NCBI GenBank assembly: GCA_039519185.1
Contig: CM076847.1
Location: 77,339,747 to 77,403,746 of the forward strand
Reading direction: 5' to 3'
From: Astragalus membranaceus
Taxonomy: Eukaryota; Streptophyta; Magnoliopsida; Fabales; Fabaceae
Length of the DNA stretch: 64,000 bases
Part shown: one piece after another, positions 22,301 through 34,000 of the stretch
Numbering within the stretch: the stretch's first letter is position 1
How the letters are laid out: each line of letters starts with the position of its first letter
Position numbers and translations under genes: made by a program
The notes under the pieces: model-generated
Database searches by the model: none
The model's input: only the letters and a program-made list of their open reading frames with translations
Told to the model about the DNA's origin: nothing

Positions 22301-23810
22301 AGCCCTGCAAAACAACAACACTTGGTCCCTAGTTCCCTTACCACCCAACAGGAAAGCTATTGGTTGCAAATGGGTATTTCGTGTCAAAGAAAATGCTGAT
22401 GGTTCGGTGAATAAACACAAGGCAAGACTAGTTGCCAAAGGATTTCATCAAATACAAGGCTTTGACTTTCATGAGACCTTTTCACCTGTAATCAAACCGG
22501 TCACAATAAGGATTATTTTGACTTTGGCTATTACCTATGGGTGGCCTCTCCAACAACTGGATGTAAACAACGCCTTTCTCAATGGCAATCTCCATGAGGA
22601 AGTGTATATGTCTCAACCTCCAGGCTTTCTATCATCTGACCCTTCACTTGTGTGTCGTCTTCACAAGTCCCTATATGGCCTAAAACAGGCACCCAGACAA
22701 TGGTTTGAGATGTTGACTGCCACATTACTTACTATGGGTTTCAAGAGCAGCAAGTGTGATCCATCTTTGTTTATTTTTCGTGCAAAGCACACTGTGGCCT
22801 ACCTACTTGTGTATGTTGATGATATCATACTCACGGGTAACTCTCCATCATTACTCAAAACTATCACAACTAGACTCAACCAGAAATTCTCACTGAAACA
22901 ACTTGGTGAACTTGACTATTTTTTGGGTATTGAAGTCCACAAACAGGCCAATGGCTCCCTACTTATTACACAAACAAAGTACATCAATGACTTACTCATA
23001 AAGACTAATATGCATGAGTCTGCTCCTGTTCAATCCCCTATGACCTCAGGTACAAAACTGTCAAAAACTGGCTCCTCTCAATTCCAAGATCCTACCCTCT
23101 ATCGGTCTGTGGTAGGTGCCCTCCAGTATGCCACCTTAACACGACCAGATCTTAGCTATTATGTGAACAAAGTTTGCCAATTCATGGCAAACCCTCTGGA
23201 CACACACTGGGCAGCAACCAAAAGGATATTAAGGTACCTGCGAGGCACACTCAATCATGGTCTGTTATTGACTCCTGCAAACAGCAAGTCCCCTTTTACA
23301 GTGACTGGCTTTTGTGATGCTGACTGGGCAGCTGATCCTGATGACAGGAGGAGCACCTCCGGTTCTGCAGTTTATTTTGGTCCCAACTTAGTCTCCTGGT
23401 GGTCAAGAAAACAAACTCTGGTAGCCAGATCCAGCTGTGAAGCTGAATACAGAAGCCTTGCTCACACAGCTGCAGAAATTCTGTGGATTCAAACCTTGCT
23501 CAATGAACTTCATGTCAAGACTCTCAATCCTACAATTCACTGTGACAACCAAAGCACAGTTGCTATGGCTCACAATCCAGTGTTACATGCTAGAACCAAA
23601 CACTTGGAGATTGACTTGTTCTTTGTACGAGAGAAAGTTCTTGCCAAACAACTACATGTCACTCACATTCCTGGACATCTTCAAGTAGCTAATGCTCTCA
23701 CCAAAGCTCTCCCCACTGCAGCTCTTCTGGATTACAGGAACAAGCTTCGCGTGTGTTCACTTGTTCACCCACCCTCAGCTTGTGGGGGGGTGTGTAAGAG
23801 TAGCAATTAA
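19318..23810 (+). pseudogene. Copia gag-pol; start codon lost and ~40-nt deletion in gag, pol frame intact
   Basis: Gag begins in one frame where ACG (19318-19320) occupies the likely start position. After AHNF a deletion of about 40 nt relative to the sister copy at 55360 shifts the frame. A single frame then runs from about 19500 to TAA 23808-23810, just inside the 3' LTR. Domains in order: gag, a Gly/Arg-rich stretch (~20125-20185), zinc knuckle CQVCFKFGHLASMC, protease PDTAAS (~20520), pre-integrase with CAACCMGKAHK, integrase (SDLWGPAPTES, HHQNGVVERK), RT with YVDDIILTGN (~22815), and RNase H with DADWAADPDDRRSTSG and DNQSTVAM. With these two lesions gag cannot be made normally despite the very similar LTRs. 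Other ATGs downstream could give a shortened product. Confidence 0.88.
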
Positions 23811-24100
23811 TAGAGCAAACACTGTTAGTTTAGGGTGCACTTTTGTGCACCAGTGTTGCAGAGAATTACTGCACTTCAATTCTTCTAGAAGTAAATCTGT
23901 TTTAGTTAATTTCTGATCTAAACAGAATTGTAAAGTTAGTTGCAACTGTGCACACGTTAGCTAGTTGAGGTGCACAGGTTAACAAAAAGTATATATACTC
24001 ATCTGTGTAATAGAACTATTCAGTGAAAAATAATAAAACAGAAACAGAGTTTCACTCCTCTCTTTCTTCTCTCTCTCTATGAACTCTATTACATTTTACA
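23793..24100 (+). repeat. 3' LTR of copia 18986-24100
   Basis: 308 bp, two transitions from the 5' LTR. It is preceded by TTGTGGGGGGGTG, the polypurine tract. The pol stop codon lies 18 bases inside it. Confidence 0.93.
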
Positions 24101-24105
24101 CCCAT

Positions 24106-25568
24106 GAATTAATTTTCCTCCAAATGCGATCTTTGATGAACTTAAGCAAAGCTTTCTTACTCCTACCAACCATGGATGGGAGACCCAAGTATTTGCCAGT
24201 CCCCATGCACACGGTAACACCCAACTGAGTAGCGATAGCATCCTTATCAAGCTCAGAGGTATTTTTACTAAAAAAGATTTCAGACTTCTGGTAATTAATT
24301 TTCTGACCATACGCCATTTCATACACATCTAGAATAGAATGAATTATCGTTGCTTCCCCTATAGTTGCCCTGAAAAAGAGAAAGCAATCATATGCAAACA
24401 AGAGATGTGAGACAATAGGTGCCCCACGACAAATTGATATTCCATGCAAATCTTCTCTAGCCAAAGACTGATTCAAGAGAGCAGTGAGACCTTCAGAGCA
24501 CAGAATAAACAGATAAGGTGATAGAGGGTCCCTCTGGCGAAGACCTCTACCTGGTAAAATAGGCCTGATACGCTCCTGGTTAACAAGCACAGACAATGAG
24601 ACAGATTCAATACACATACGCATCCACTTTAACCACTGATCATTAAAGCCTAATTTACCAATCACAACATAGATATAACCCCAATCCACCCTATCATAAG
24701 CTTTGCTCATATCAATTTTCAACGCAGCCTCGCCTTTTTTACCCCTCCTCTTATTTTTCAGAAAATGTATAATTTTGAAGGCTATCATAGGATTATCAAG
24801 AATGGATCTATCACTCACAAAGGCAGATTGTTCAACAGACACACACTTAGATAGAACAAGCTTAAGACGGTTAGCAAGTACCTTAGAGACAACTTTGTAG
24901 ATAACATTGCACAACGCAATGGGGCGCCAATCTGCCATAGAGCGGGAATTGTCGTTCTTTGGAATTAAATCAAGATTTGTATCATTCATGTCACTCGGAA
25001 ATTCGCCCCTTTGAAGCCATCCAACACAAATATCAAAGATTTCAGTCCCATAGTTGTTCCAATACCGTTTAAAGAATCCCGGATTGAAGCCATCAGGGCC
25101 CGGGGCCTTATCATCATCCATTGCCATTAGAGCATCCTTAAACTCACCTTTGTCAAAAGGTCTTGTTAAGAGATCATTGTCACCATTATCTAGCTTTGTG
25201 TCCAACGCTTGAATGACCGGATCATAAACACTATTTTGAGTCAAGAAAAGCTTACGAAAATAATCCCCCGCAATCCATCCAATTGAAATAGGATCTGTAG
25301 CAATTGTACCATCCTCCTGCTGCAAATAGTCAATCCTCTTCTTTTTAAACCTGCAAGTAGCGTTAGCATGGAAAACTTTTGTGTTTTGGTCGCCATCCTT
25401 TAGCCAGAAAGATTTAGACCATTGTTTCCAAAAAGCTTCCTCCTGCAAGATCAACTTATTCAACTTACGCCTCATGCTTTCAAAGCGCAACACTCCTTGA
25501 CTATCTCTCCTATCCCTTATAGCTTCCATTGCAACCTTACATTCGTTGATTTCTTCACGAAACCTCAT
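24106..25568 (-). pseudogene. LINE ORF2 reverse transcriptase, catalytic residue lost
   Basis: A 490-codon open stretch cut at its C-terminal side by the young copia. RT landmarks: FWLKDGDQNTKVFH, DKAPGPDGFNPGFFKRYW (fingers), DWRPIALCNVIYKVVSKVLA, ALKIDMSKAYDRVDW (first catalytic Asp), GLRQRDPLSPYLF, and HLLFAYDCFLFF, where the family's FADD box reads FAYD. Loss of an active-site aspartate makes this copy inactive. GLRQGDPLSP is the usual form, so GLRQRD is another change. The reading continues at 18985 beyond the insertion. The protein would have primed reverse transcription at nicked target DNA. Confidence 0.88.
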
Positions 25569-25591
25569 GCGGAGGCTGCGACCCCAAGAGC

Positions 25592-26383
25592 CTAGCGTCG
25601 TAGCACAGCCACGAAGGTGGGACTGAATATCCCCACATGTCCATCACTCCAACCCTGACACACAACATCATCCAAGTCCGGTTCACACAACCAAGCATTC
25701 TCAAATTTAAAGTGAAAATTACAATAAGGTGCAATCAAAGGGGTGCGTTGTAATAATAATGGAGAATGACCAGATTTTGGTGAAACTAAGTTCAAAAGCC
25801 TTACTTTCGGGAAAATATCCATCCACTCCTTGTTCGCAAAAGCACGATCAAGCCTTTGCTCAATAGCATGAGGGGTTCCCAAGGCAAACCTCCAAGTAAA
25901 TTGATAGCTAGTCAAGGGAATTTCTATTAAACGAGCATCTACAACAGCCTCTTGAAATCCCCGCATAAGATAATTCGGATGATCACAATAACCCCTCTTA
26001 TCCTCCGGAGACAACAAATCATTGTAGTTTCCTATAATACACCATGGAAGGGTTGACATACAAGCTAGCAGCCCAAGACTATCTCCGGATTGCCCTATCA
26101 GCGAAACCATAGTAACCTGTAATACGCCACCTCCCTCGAATATCGTCCTCCACCTCAACATCCAAATGTTGTGAGTAACTAGTAACCTGGCACCTCATAG
26201 CATCCCTCCAAAGAACTGCTACACCACCACCCCGTCCAACTCTATCCACAGACACACAACCATCAAAATCCAAGTCTCAAATAAAAATATAAGCTCCGGA
26301 TTATTACTCCGGGCAAGGTCTCTGAGCATAGGGATTGCCGAGGGATGACCCAGACCCCGACAATTCCAACTTAGGATACTCAT
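25592..26383 (-). pseudogene. LINE ORF2 endonuclease domain, frameshifted
   Basis: ORF2 starts at ATG 26383-26381 (MSILSWNCRGLGHPSAIPML). It breaks after LIFLFET, apparently with a short loss, and resumes in another frame (FDGCVSVDRVGRGGGVAVLW, 26273), then another (26161-25592: CIIGNYNDLLSPEDKRG, QLDR-like EQRLDRAFAN, SGHSPLLL). The expected GDFND and SDHSP motifs read GNYND and SGHSP, so two active-site aspartates are changed besides the frameshifts. A stop at 25592 separates it from RT. In life it would nick target DNA. Confidence 0.82.
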
Positions 26384-26759
26384 TGCTCCTGGCAGTTCTG
26401 GTTGCCAGGACCTACCAATAAAAAATGATCAACATGATTAATCTCAAGACGAGAACCAGAGGCTTGGGTGCGTTTTCGTTTCCGTGCTTCATCTAAGTCA
26501 CGCGTGTTAGCATCAGCAAAATTAGTCACAACACACCCTCTATATTCATCACATTCAAATTGCCGCCAATGCTAGAATTTGTTGGACCACCATAGTAGCA
26601 TCCATATGGACCATGTTAGAATTGACTCCACTGGAACCCACCCCTCTAGTATTTGAATGCCTTGAGTTATTGCACATAACTCCATCATATTCGTTACCAC
26701 CTCCTTCTCCATTAAAGCGCTGATTATTCCTCCCAATAATTATGCCATCATTACCATTT

Positions 26760-27611
26760 CAGATTATTGGACTGTTACGAATATTAAGGGATTGAAAACG
26801 GTCCTCATAATTATCATTATTGCGGCTACCTCTTCCCTGCCCAGTCATCGGAAACCGACCACCACCACGCTCCTCCTGGACCCCTCCACCACCTCTTTCG
26901 TGACGCAACCACTCGTTTTCACCAGGAGTTCTGCGCTCCACTTTCAATTCCGGACCCCCAGCCTCTACTTCCATCATCATTCTCCATATCAAACAGAAGG
27001 TCACAGTTGTTATCAGAATGACCCAATGCACCACATAGATAGCAAAAAATAGAGAATCTTTCATACTTGAAACAAACAAGTTTGATGTTGTCACCACCAA
27101 CATTAATCTTTTTCCCACGACGCAATGGCTTACGAACATCAGATGAGTTTTTTGGGTCGTATTCCAAGAACTGACCAATGAAATTACCAAGTATTCTGCC
27201 AACCTCCTCCGTCATAAAGCCAATGGGAACATCATGGACTTGCACCCAAAACACAGCATGAAACAGACGGACATGAGCAGGAACATCACCTACCCGTAAC
27301 TGAGATAGGAGCAACATATGTCCATCAAAATGCCATGGTCCTCCTGATGACACCTTCTGCACATCTCGCCAATGATAGAACTGAAACAGGAAGAGATTGC
27401 TGTCCAACACTTTGATGTTAACACCACGACCTGGTTGCCAGATTGCAGCAAGTCGATCCTTCATAATCAATGTTCAGATAGGCTTTTTTGTAAGGAATCG
27501 TCCAACTAGACTCAGTTGTTCATTCATAGCATCACCATAAGTTGTTCCCCTTTGCAAGGGAACAGCCGTATCCTCCTCATCATCGAAAGTCATGTTTGGA
27601 TTAGTTGCCAT
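26760..27611 (-). pseudogene. LINE ORF1: DUF4283-like domain plus CCHC zinc knuckle
   Basis: The best start is ATG 27611-27609 (MATNPNMTFDDEED). A TGA at 27476-27474 interrupts after LTKKPI. The same frame then continues with KDRLAAIWQPGRGVNIKVLD, FYHWRDVQKVSSGGPWHFDG and FWVQVHDVPIGFMTEEVGR, typical of the N-terminal DUF4283 region, and CYLCGALGHSDNNC, a CX2CX4HX4C zinc knuckle. A frameshift near 26930 moves the tail, rich in Arg and Gly, into another frame down to 26760. In plant LINEs this protein binds element RNA. A non-coding spacer separates it from ORF2 at 26383. Confidence 0.82.
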
Positions 27612-27986
27612 AGAGAAAGAAAGCTTAAGACGTCTCACCAATGGAGAGAAGAAAAGAAACGTCTCACTAAGATCTTTTCGTGAAACCAATAAGAATGGAG
27701 TCCACTCACCCCAATAGAGCTAGTTTCCTATCAGGGCCAGAGTACTGAAGGCGATGAAAACACCAAATTACGGATCCAAGAAGAAGACCTAGCAAGAACA
27801 AAATTGCACCTCACAAAGGAGTGAAAAGGAAAACGTCCCAGCACTATCGAGAGAAAAAAACTAGTTTTGAAAAGTCTTATCTACTTGAAAAGTGTCAAAA
27901 TTATTCAATTATTACGTGAAGCTTGTTGGGTTTTGGTATTCACAGCATGGTGGGGGCGCCTAGGGTTTCCTCCATGGCTGAGAATT
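27612..27986 (-). other. LINE 5' untranslated region
   Basis: The stretch between the LINE 5' end (TSD at 27987) and the ORF1 start. No ORF. Confidence 0.6.
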
Positions 27987-28000
27987 AGAACCTTATTGTT

Positions 28001-28374
28001 ATTTTACAAGAAAAAATGCTACTAAAACAGAAAAATAAAAAAATAGTTTACATTGTTAACTTGAGGTATCCAGATTTTATTACAAAAAAAATACAAAAAA
28101 CAAAAACTTATAAAAAAGAGGTAAAAAGTAAAAAGGTAAAATTAAAAGTTTAAAAAAGCAAACAGTACCGAAAACAATGGTTCTAAAAAACCTACTCTAG
28201 ATAAACTTTGAAAAGGTAAAATTTTATAAACTAAAAAAAAAGATTATTGAGAAAAAGAGCTTTTAAGGGAAGATATAAAAAAAACAAAGTTTCAAAAACA
28301 AATTAAAATGAGTATATAATAACAAATTTCAAAAACCTAATCAATATAAATGAATAGAAAAAGTAAGAATTTAG
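28001..28374. repeat. Tandem duplication copy 2, distal part; AT-rich repeat
   Basis: It continues 13622-14692 beyond the LINE: ATTTTACAAGAAAAAATGCT here matches ATTTTGCAAGAAAAAATGCT at 13205. It then follows the AT-rich tract to AAAGTAAGAATTTA at 28374. Confidence 0.8.
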
Positions 28375-28560
28375 GCTTAATTACAGCTTTGGTTCTCCTA
28401 TTATGATCAACTCACGATTTTAGTCCCTTAATTTTTTTTTCACGGATTTAGTCCACCTATTTTCTCAATTTCTAAAATTAAGGCCCCCTCTAATTTGGTC
28501 AAACATTTTGCTGATGTGGACCTCACTTAACTGATGTGACAAGCCATGTTGAATTGATAC
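28375..28560. repeat. Possible small transposon fragment
   Basis: It contains phrases (GGCTTAATTACAGCTTTGG, TTTTAGTCCCTTAATT, GATTTAGTCCACC) like those of a common plant repeat that begins GGCTTAATTACA. No TIR or TSD found. Confidence 0.3.
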
Positions 28561-28573
28561 AAAAAATACTTAC

Positions 28574-29060
28574 AATGCATATGTGAGAGTATCTTCAATA
28601 AACTTATCAACAGATAACCACTAGTCTGATCATCCTTTAGTGAACTTCCATTAGGAACAGCTTATTATGACCTGCCAAGCGTCTTCGACAGGTTCTCTTT
28701 CCTTCATCAAACTCTTGAAAAACATGAAAAATATTGATGGAGTAAAGAATGTCATGAAATAGAGTTGTCTACTCTAAATGCTTGCACAAAAGTAAATAAA
28801 ATTATTACACAGGGGAATGCTAAAAGAAATAAAAAAAAAAATATATTCGGCATGATTCAGATATAATTTACAATTTCTAGATATCTGTTTTTTCTAGATA
28901 TCTGTTATATTTTGGTATTGTAATTAATAGCAACAACATTTATTTCCTTAAACACAAACCAAAACATGTGAAGCAATTATCCAATTGATCAGCCAAAGAA
29001 AAAACAGAAAGCAATCAAGAATGGGAAAATTACCAATTACATTGCCCTGCATTTCATTTT
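28574..29060 (-). pseudogene. SPL: SPL (SBP-box) exon remnants, most distal unit
   Basis: 28574-28734 matches the SBP-box exon seen better at 36422-36573 (GGTTCTC, GACGCTTG, ATCAGACTAGT-like phrases on the minus strand; donor GTAAG at 28569-28573). The acceptor AG is changed. 29030-29060 retains a decayed end of the preceding SBP exon. Too short and mutated to code. It belongs to the chimeric array. Confidence 0.6.
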
Positions 29061-29136
29061 CTCACAAGGGCCCTTCACGATCAATTAGCCTTCCTGGACT
29101 CTTGCCCTTCACAGTCAATTAGCCTCAGTACATCCC

Positions 29137-29802
29137 CTAGTACAATCTGGAAAGCGCACATGCTATCATGATGTGCGATGGTGTTCCTTTGGCTTGCGCT
29201 AATAGTAATTCGAATTCGCGAATGTAATCGTTGACACTTCCTCGTTGTTTGATTGCTGATAATCGTTCATGGATTGAACCTTGCGCGCAGTCCCCAAATC
29301 TTTCCAAGAGCGCTTCTGACAGAACATCCCAGCTTGGTTCATCGACGTCTTCCTTCCAATACTGAAACCAGTGAATGGCCTCGCCCTCCATGCAGATTAG
29401 GGCTAGCCTCAGCTTCTCGTCGTCGTCTTGAATCTGTTGGAGTTCAAAGAACTTCTCTGCCTTCGTAATCCACCCCAAGGGATGGTCGCCTTCGAAGGTG
29501 GGTAATTCCACCTTCTTCGTCCACGCCCGAGTGATCTCGTTACGAACACCCCCACCCTCTTCGCTGGTATGTCTTGGTTGTCTCACGGTGCCCTTGTCTC
29601 TGGGTGGTTTTTGTTTCTTGTGCAGTTCTTGAATGGCTTTCAACATATCTGCAAATTTCTGGTCAATGCCTTCATTCATGGTTTGGAATTTCTGGTCAAT
29701 GCCTTCTTCATTCATGGTTTGGAGTTTCTCGTCTATTTTCTTCTCCATTGCAGTGACCTCCGAATCACCACGGGTTGTTCCCTTCGTCATCGGATCCGGC
29801 AC
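29137..29802 (-). pseudogene. Ty3/gypsy gag fragment
   Basis: A 221-codon open stretch from the element's start. It has a coiled Gln/Lys-rich N-terminus with a tandem QTMNEEGIDQKF/QTMNEGIDQKF duplication. The gag core follows (KVELPTFEGDHPLGWITKAE, LRLALICMEGEAIHWFQYWK, WDVLSEALLERFGD, VNDYIREFELLLAQAKGTP), typical of chromovirus-like gypsy capsid proteins. It stops at about 29140, where array DNA resumes, so zinc knuckle and pol are absent. It lies next to its LTR (29811-30121). Confidence 0.82.
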
Positions 29803-29810
29803 GGACCAAT

Positions 29811-30121
29811 TGTTAGCTTTCTGCTAACTGCTGTTTCGGATAAGGAAACTCTAGAGGGCTGGGACAGTGGCCAGCTTGACTCTAGAGTGTTATTTTATTA
29901 GAAACACAAAGAAGAATGACACACAGAAGCACACTAGGCACTTCTCACTGGATTCCCCAGCTGAACTAAAATTCTAACTTCAAAACTCCTCTACCTTCAT
30001 CACGAATCCCCTTTTTATAATTAATAGGAGAACAGAGCTTAGGCTGTTACAGGTGTGCTTAGCTTCATAACTAACCTATAACAACTAACAGAATTAACAA
30101 CTAACAGAATTAACACTAACA
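29811..30121 (-). repeat. LTR of the gypsy fragment
   Basis: On the minus strand it would begin TGTTAGTGTTAATTC and end AGAAAGCTAACA, about 311 bp. The gag leader (ATTGGTCCGTGCCGG) follows. The outer border is inferred from the TG..CA rule only. The partner LTR is missing. Confidence 0.6.
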
Positions 30122-30169
30122 AAATAACTTGTTCAATACACATTAATTTGCTTGTTTCTCCTTGCATAT

Positions 30170-30529
30170 GTCTTGAATGGCCTACAGTCCTCCACCACAT
30201 AGATAGAAAGCAACATCCTAAGGAACAAGCTTCCCTTTCTCTCATCCCTGCAGAATCCCCCACATTCCATTGTACCCTCTTTCATAGATCTTTCCCTCGG
30301 GTAAGGTACTCTCTCAGATAAAGCGATCGAAAAAGTAAAACTTCTAAATTAAAAAAGATTCAGAACGCATATAAAAACAAAGTTTTTGAGAACAAAAGTT
30401 TTTAACATAAAATCTAAAAACAAAGTTGGAAACACAAGTTTAAGAAACTTTATAAAAACAAGCTTCCAAAATTGGTTTTCAAAAACTTCGGCAGATAAAA
30501 GGTTGAAAGAGTACAATTTTATAAACTAA
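30170..30529. repeat. Array DNA: ABC-unit leader segment and AT-rich repeat
   Basis: 30180-30310 is another copy of the segment found upstream of ABC exons at 39700-39880 and 47060-47220 (CCACCACATAGATAGAAAGC, GAACAAGCTTCCCTTTC). 30310-30529 is AT-rich repeat. The copia inserted at its end. Confidence 0.6.
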
Positions 30530-30995
30530 TTGTTAATCTGATACCCAAGGATCCACTGGATTCAAGAAGAAAAATGAGATGAAAAACGAAAACAACACAC
30601 CAAGATTGTTTACCCAGTTCAGCCAATTTGGCTTACATCTGGGGGACTTGCAAAGCAAGATCCAATTTTATTGAGTATAGTGAAGAATTTGATTACAGAT
30701 ACAGCCACAAACGATTACAATTGAAAAAACCCCAATTGAGCTCCACCTAGAACTAGAAGAACCCTAGTTCTTGATTTCTCAAATTGATTCTCAATTCGCT
30801 CTCTGTGACTGTTCTCTCTAAGATACAGACTCGATGACATCTTATATATACAAGGAGGGAACGAAACAGAATAAGAGAAGCCTCAACAAATTCTCTAACT
30901 GAAAAACAGAAGCCTTCGAGCCAGCCTTTCAGCAACTCACTGAAACATTATTCAAAGGGGAAAATGGACAATTCCAAATATGCCACATAATCAAT
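30530..30995 (-). repeat. 3' LTR of copia 30530-35614
   Basis: 466 bp; lacks 11 bp present in the partner LTR after CTAACTGAAAA. Confidence 0.88.
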
Positions 30996-31072
30996 AATCT
31001 CCACCTTGGCATATTTACCTTTACTACTCAACAGAACTAGATGTCAAGCTTGCTTATCCAATGGAACAGTAT

Positions 31073-34000
31073 TCAACCTGTTCCAATTTGGAGTAATTCA
31101 AGGCAATGCTTGAATTTCCCCATAGAGACTACCTTTGTCATGAAATCAGATGGATTATCCGAAGTGTGAACCTTCTTAATCAAAACTGATCCATTTGCAA
31201 CCACATCCCTTATCCAATAGAGCCTAATGTCTATGTGTTTTGTTCGATCATGAAAGGTGTGATTCTTGCATAGATGAATCGCACTTTGATTGTCACAATA
31301 CACACTCACATTATCTTGGCTAATTCCCAATTCACTGGTTAATCCTTTCAACCACAGTGCCTCTTTAACTGCCTCAGTAATACCAATGTATTCGGCCTCA
31401 GTAGTTGACAATGCAACAATGTGTTGCAATGAAGCCTTCCAAGTAATTGTATTCCCAAAGAGAGTGAATACATAGCCAGTCAAAGACCTTCTGTTATCCC
31501 TGTCACCTTGTAGTGCCTCTTCTTGCTTGGTGCTCTTGCTGTAGACTAGACCAGTGTCAATTGATCCTTTCAGATATCTGAAGATGTGCTTAACAGCTAA
31601 CCAGTGTTGAGAACCTGGTTTGCTTAAATACCTGCTCACTAAGCTGACATAGTGAGCTAAATCAGGTCGTGTACAAACCATAGCATACATGAGACTACCT
31701 ACACCACTAGCATAAGGAATATTAGCCATATCCCTTTGCTCTTGATCTGTCTTAGGACTGTCTTCATTTGATAACTTGAAATGAGAAGCAATAGGGACAT
31801 TCACAGCCTTGGCATCAGCCATTTTGAAACTGTGAATTATCTTTTCCAGATAGTGTTTCTGTCTTACAATCATTTTTCCATCACTAGGATGCCTAATGAT
31901 CTCCATCCCCAATATTTTCTTTGCAGACCCCAAATCCTTCATATCAAATTCCTTATACAGTAGCCCTTTCAACTTGTTAATCTCACTCATGCTTTTACAA
32001 GCAATCAACATATCATCTACATATAGTAGAAGATATATGAACTGTTGGTTGCCAAGTCCCTTGTAGTACACACAACTGTCATAGTTGCTTCTCTTGAAAT
32101 CAATACTCAGTATGAAGTTGTCAAAACGTTTGTACCATTGCCTAGGTGACTGTTTCAACCCATACAGAGATTTCTTCAATAGACAGACCCAATCCTCTTT
32201 CCCTTTTACTTCAAAGCCTTCTGGTTGCTTCATTAGAATCCTCTCTTCAAGGTTGCCATGTAAAAATGCTGTCTTCACATCCATTTGTTCTAGGTGTAGA
32301 TCAAATTGAGTGACTATGGAGAGAATCACTCTAATGGAGCAATGCTTTACAACAGGTGAAAAGATTTCATTGTAATCTATCCCCTCTCTTTGTGTGAAGC
32401 CTTGTGCTACAAGTCTTGCTTTGTACCATGGTGGATCATGGTTTGACACCCCTTCCTTTCTTTTGAATATCCACTTGCTCCCCACAAGCTTTTCCCCTTT
32501 TGATTGCTGCACCAGCTTCCAAGTTTCATTTTTATGCAGAGAGTCCATTTCTTCTTTCATAGCTATTATCCATTTCTTGTGATCCTTATCTCTCATAGCT
32601 TCATTGAATGAGTTTGGTTCCTCACTCAACATTTCAGTTGCAGTATTTAGAGCACAGGCAATAATGTTTGAATAGCCAAGTCTATCAGGAGCTCTTATTG
32701 TTCTTCTTGTTCTGTCTCTGCACAACAGATAGTTGTGAGTTGGATCTACAGTCTCAACATCACTGTCACTGTTAGATTCAAGTTCTGGTAGCTCTCCATC
32801 CCTGTCAACAAGCTCAGTGGAAACATCAGTTCTAAAATTAGGCTCATCAGGCTGTAACTCCACCTCAATTGGTGAGGTATCTGTTACAGCTTGATCACCT
32901 ACAGTATCAATAGTGATAACAGTTTCAAGAATTTTATTTTCATGAAATTTAACATCTCTACTAATAATGCATTTCTTATCTTCTATAGACCAAATTTTAA
33001 AACCCTTAACACCTTCAGGATATCCAACAAATATACCTTTCTTGGCCCTAGGTTCTAATTTCCCCTCATTGACATGATAGTAAGCAGGACAACCAAAAAA
33101 TTTTAAACTGCTATAGTCTACAGGTTTGCCACTCCATTTTTCTTGTGGAGTTTTGAATTCTATAGCATTAGATGGTGATCTATTGACAAGGTAAGCTGCT
33201 GTATGAACAGCTTCCCCCCAAAATTGTTTTGACAATTTTGAATGTGATAACATGCATCTAACTTTTTCTAACAATGTCCTATTCATTCTTTCAGCTAAGC
33301 CATTTTGTTGGGGAGTGTGCCTAACTGTTTTGTGCCTGGTTATACCATGTTCATGACAGAATTCATTGAACATTCCTCCACAAAATTCTAGTCCATTATC
33401 AGTTCTTAGAGTTTTTATCTTTCTATCACATTGATTTTCTACTTTAGTCTTCCAATTAACAAAAGTCTTAAAAGCTTCATCTTTAGTTTTAAGCAAGTAA
33501 ATCCATACTTTCCTACTAAAGTCATCTATGAAAGACATAAAGTACCTGTTACCTCCATGTGTAGGAGTCCTTGATGGCCCCCAAAGATCAGAGTGTATGT
33601 AGTCCAGTTTATTACTGGTAGTATGCTTTCCAGTTGAGAATCTCACCTTTGTTTGTTTTCCAAAAATACAATGCTCACAGAATTCCATACCTTTCAGTTT
33701 ATCACCACACAACAGACCCTGCTTCTCAAGTTCCTTTAAGCCTTTATCACTCATGTGAGCAAGCCTGTGATGCCACAGTTGATCTTTACTGTCATCACTC
33801 CCTGCAACACAGCTTTCCTGAGTGACAGATTCTCCTTTAAGAAGATACAAGTTGTTCTTGATCCTATCTCCTTTAAGCACAACTCTTCATCCTTTTGAGA
33901 CCTTCAAGATACCATCTTCACCTTTGAAACTATAACCTTGTGATTCCAATGCTCCTAGAGAAATTAAACACCTTTTCAGGTATGGAACATGTCTGACTTG

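Larger units (their letters stand above)
18986..24100 (+). mobile_element. Young Ty1/copia element, complete ends, TSD CCCAT
   Basis: Two 308-bp LTRs (18986-19293, 23793-24100) begin TGTAAGAGTAG and end TTACATTTTACA. They differ at only two positions, both transitions (GTTAGC/TTTAG and TTTCTA/GATC). The 5-bp direct repeat CCCAT is at 18981-18985 and 24101-24105. A primer site TGGTATCAGA at 19294 matches the initiator-tRNA-Met type, and a G7 polypurine tract lies at 23779-23792. The element sits in the RT part of the LINE. Its family is shared with the element at 50559-55643, whose LTRs have the same first 11 and last 12 bases. Confidence 0.95.
14693..27986 (-). mobile_element. L1-like LINE, dead, split by later insertions
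   Basis: The order on the minus strand is ORF1 (27611-26760), endonuclease (26383-25592), RT (25568-24101), zinc-finger region (18985-18048) and RNase H (15470-14700). A short A-tail follows (T run at 14693-14699 on +). Direct repeats flank it: AGAACTTTGTTGTT (14679-14692) and AGAACCTTATTGTT (27987-28000), with two mismatches, the length expected of LINE TSDs. Inside it sit the young copia 18986-24100 and the composite 15475-18047. Removing these leaves about 5.6 kb, usual for plant L1. Confidence 0.88.
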
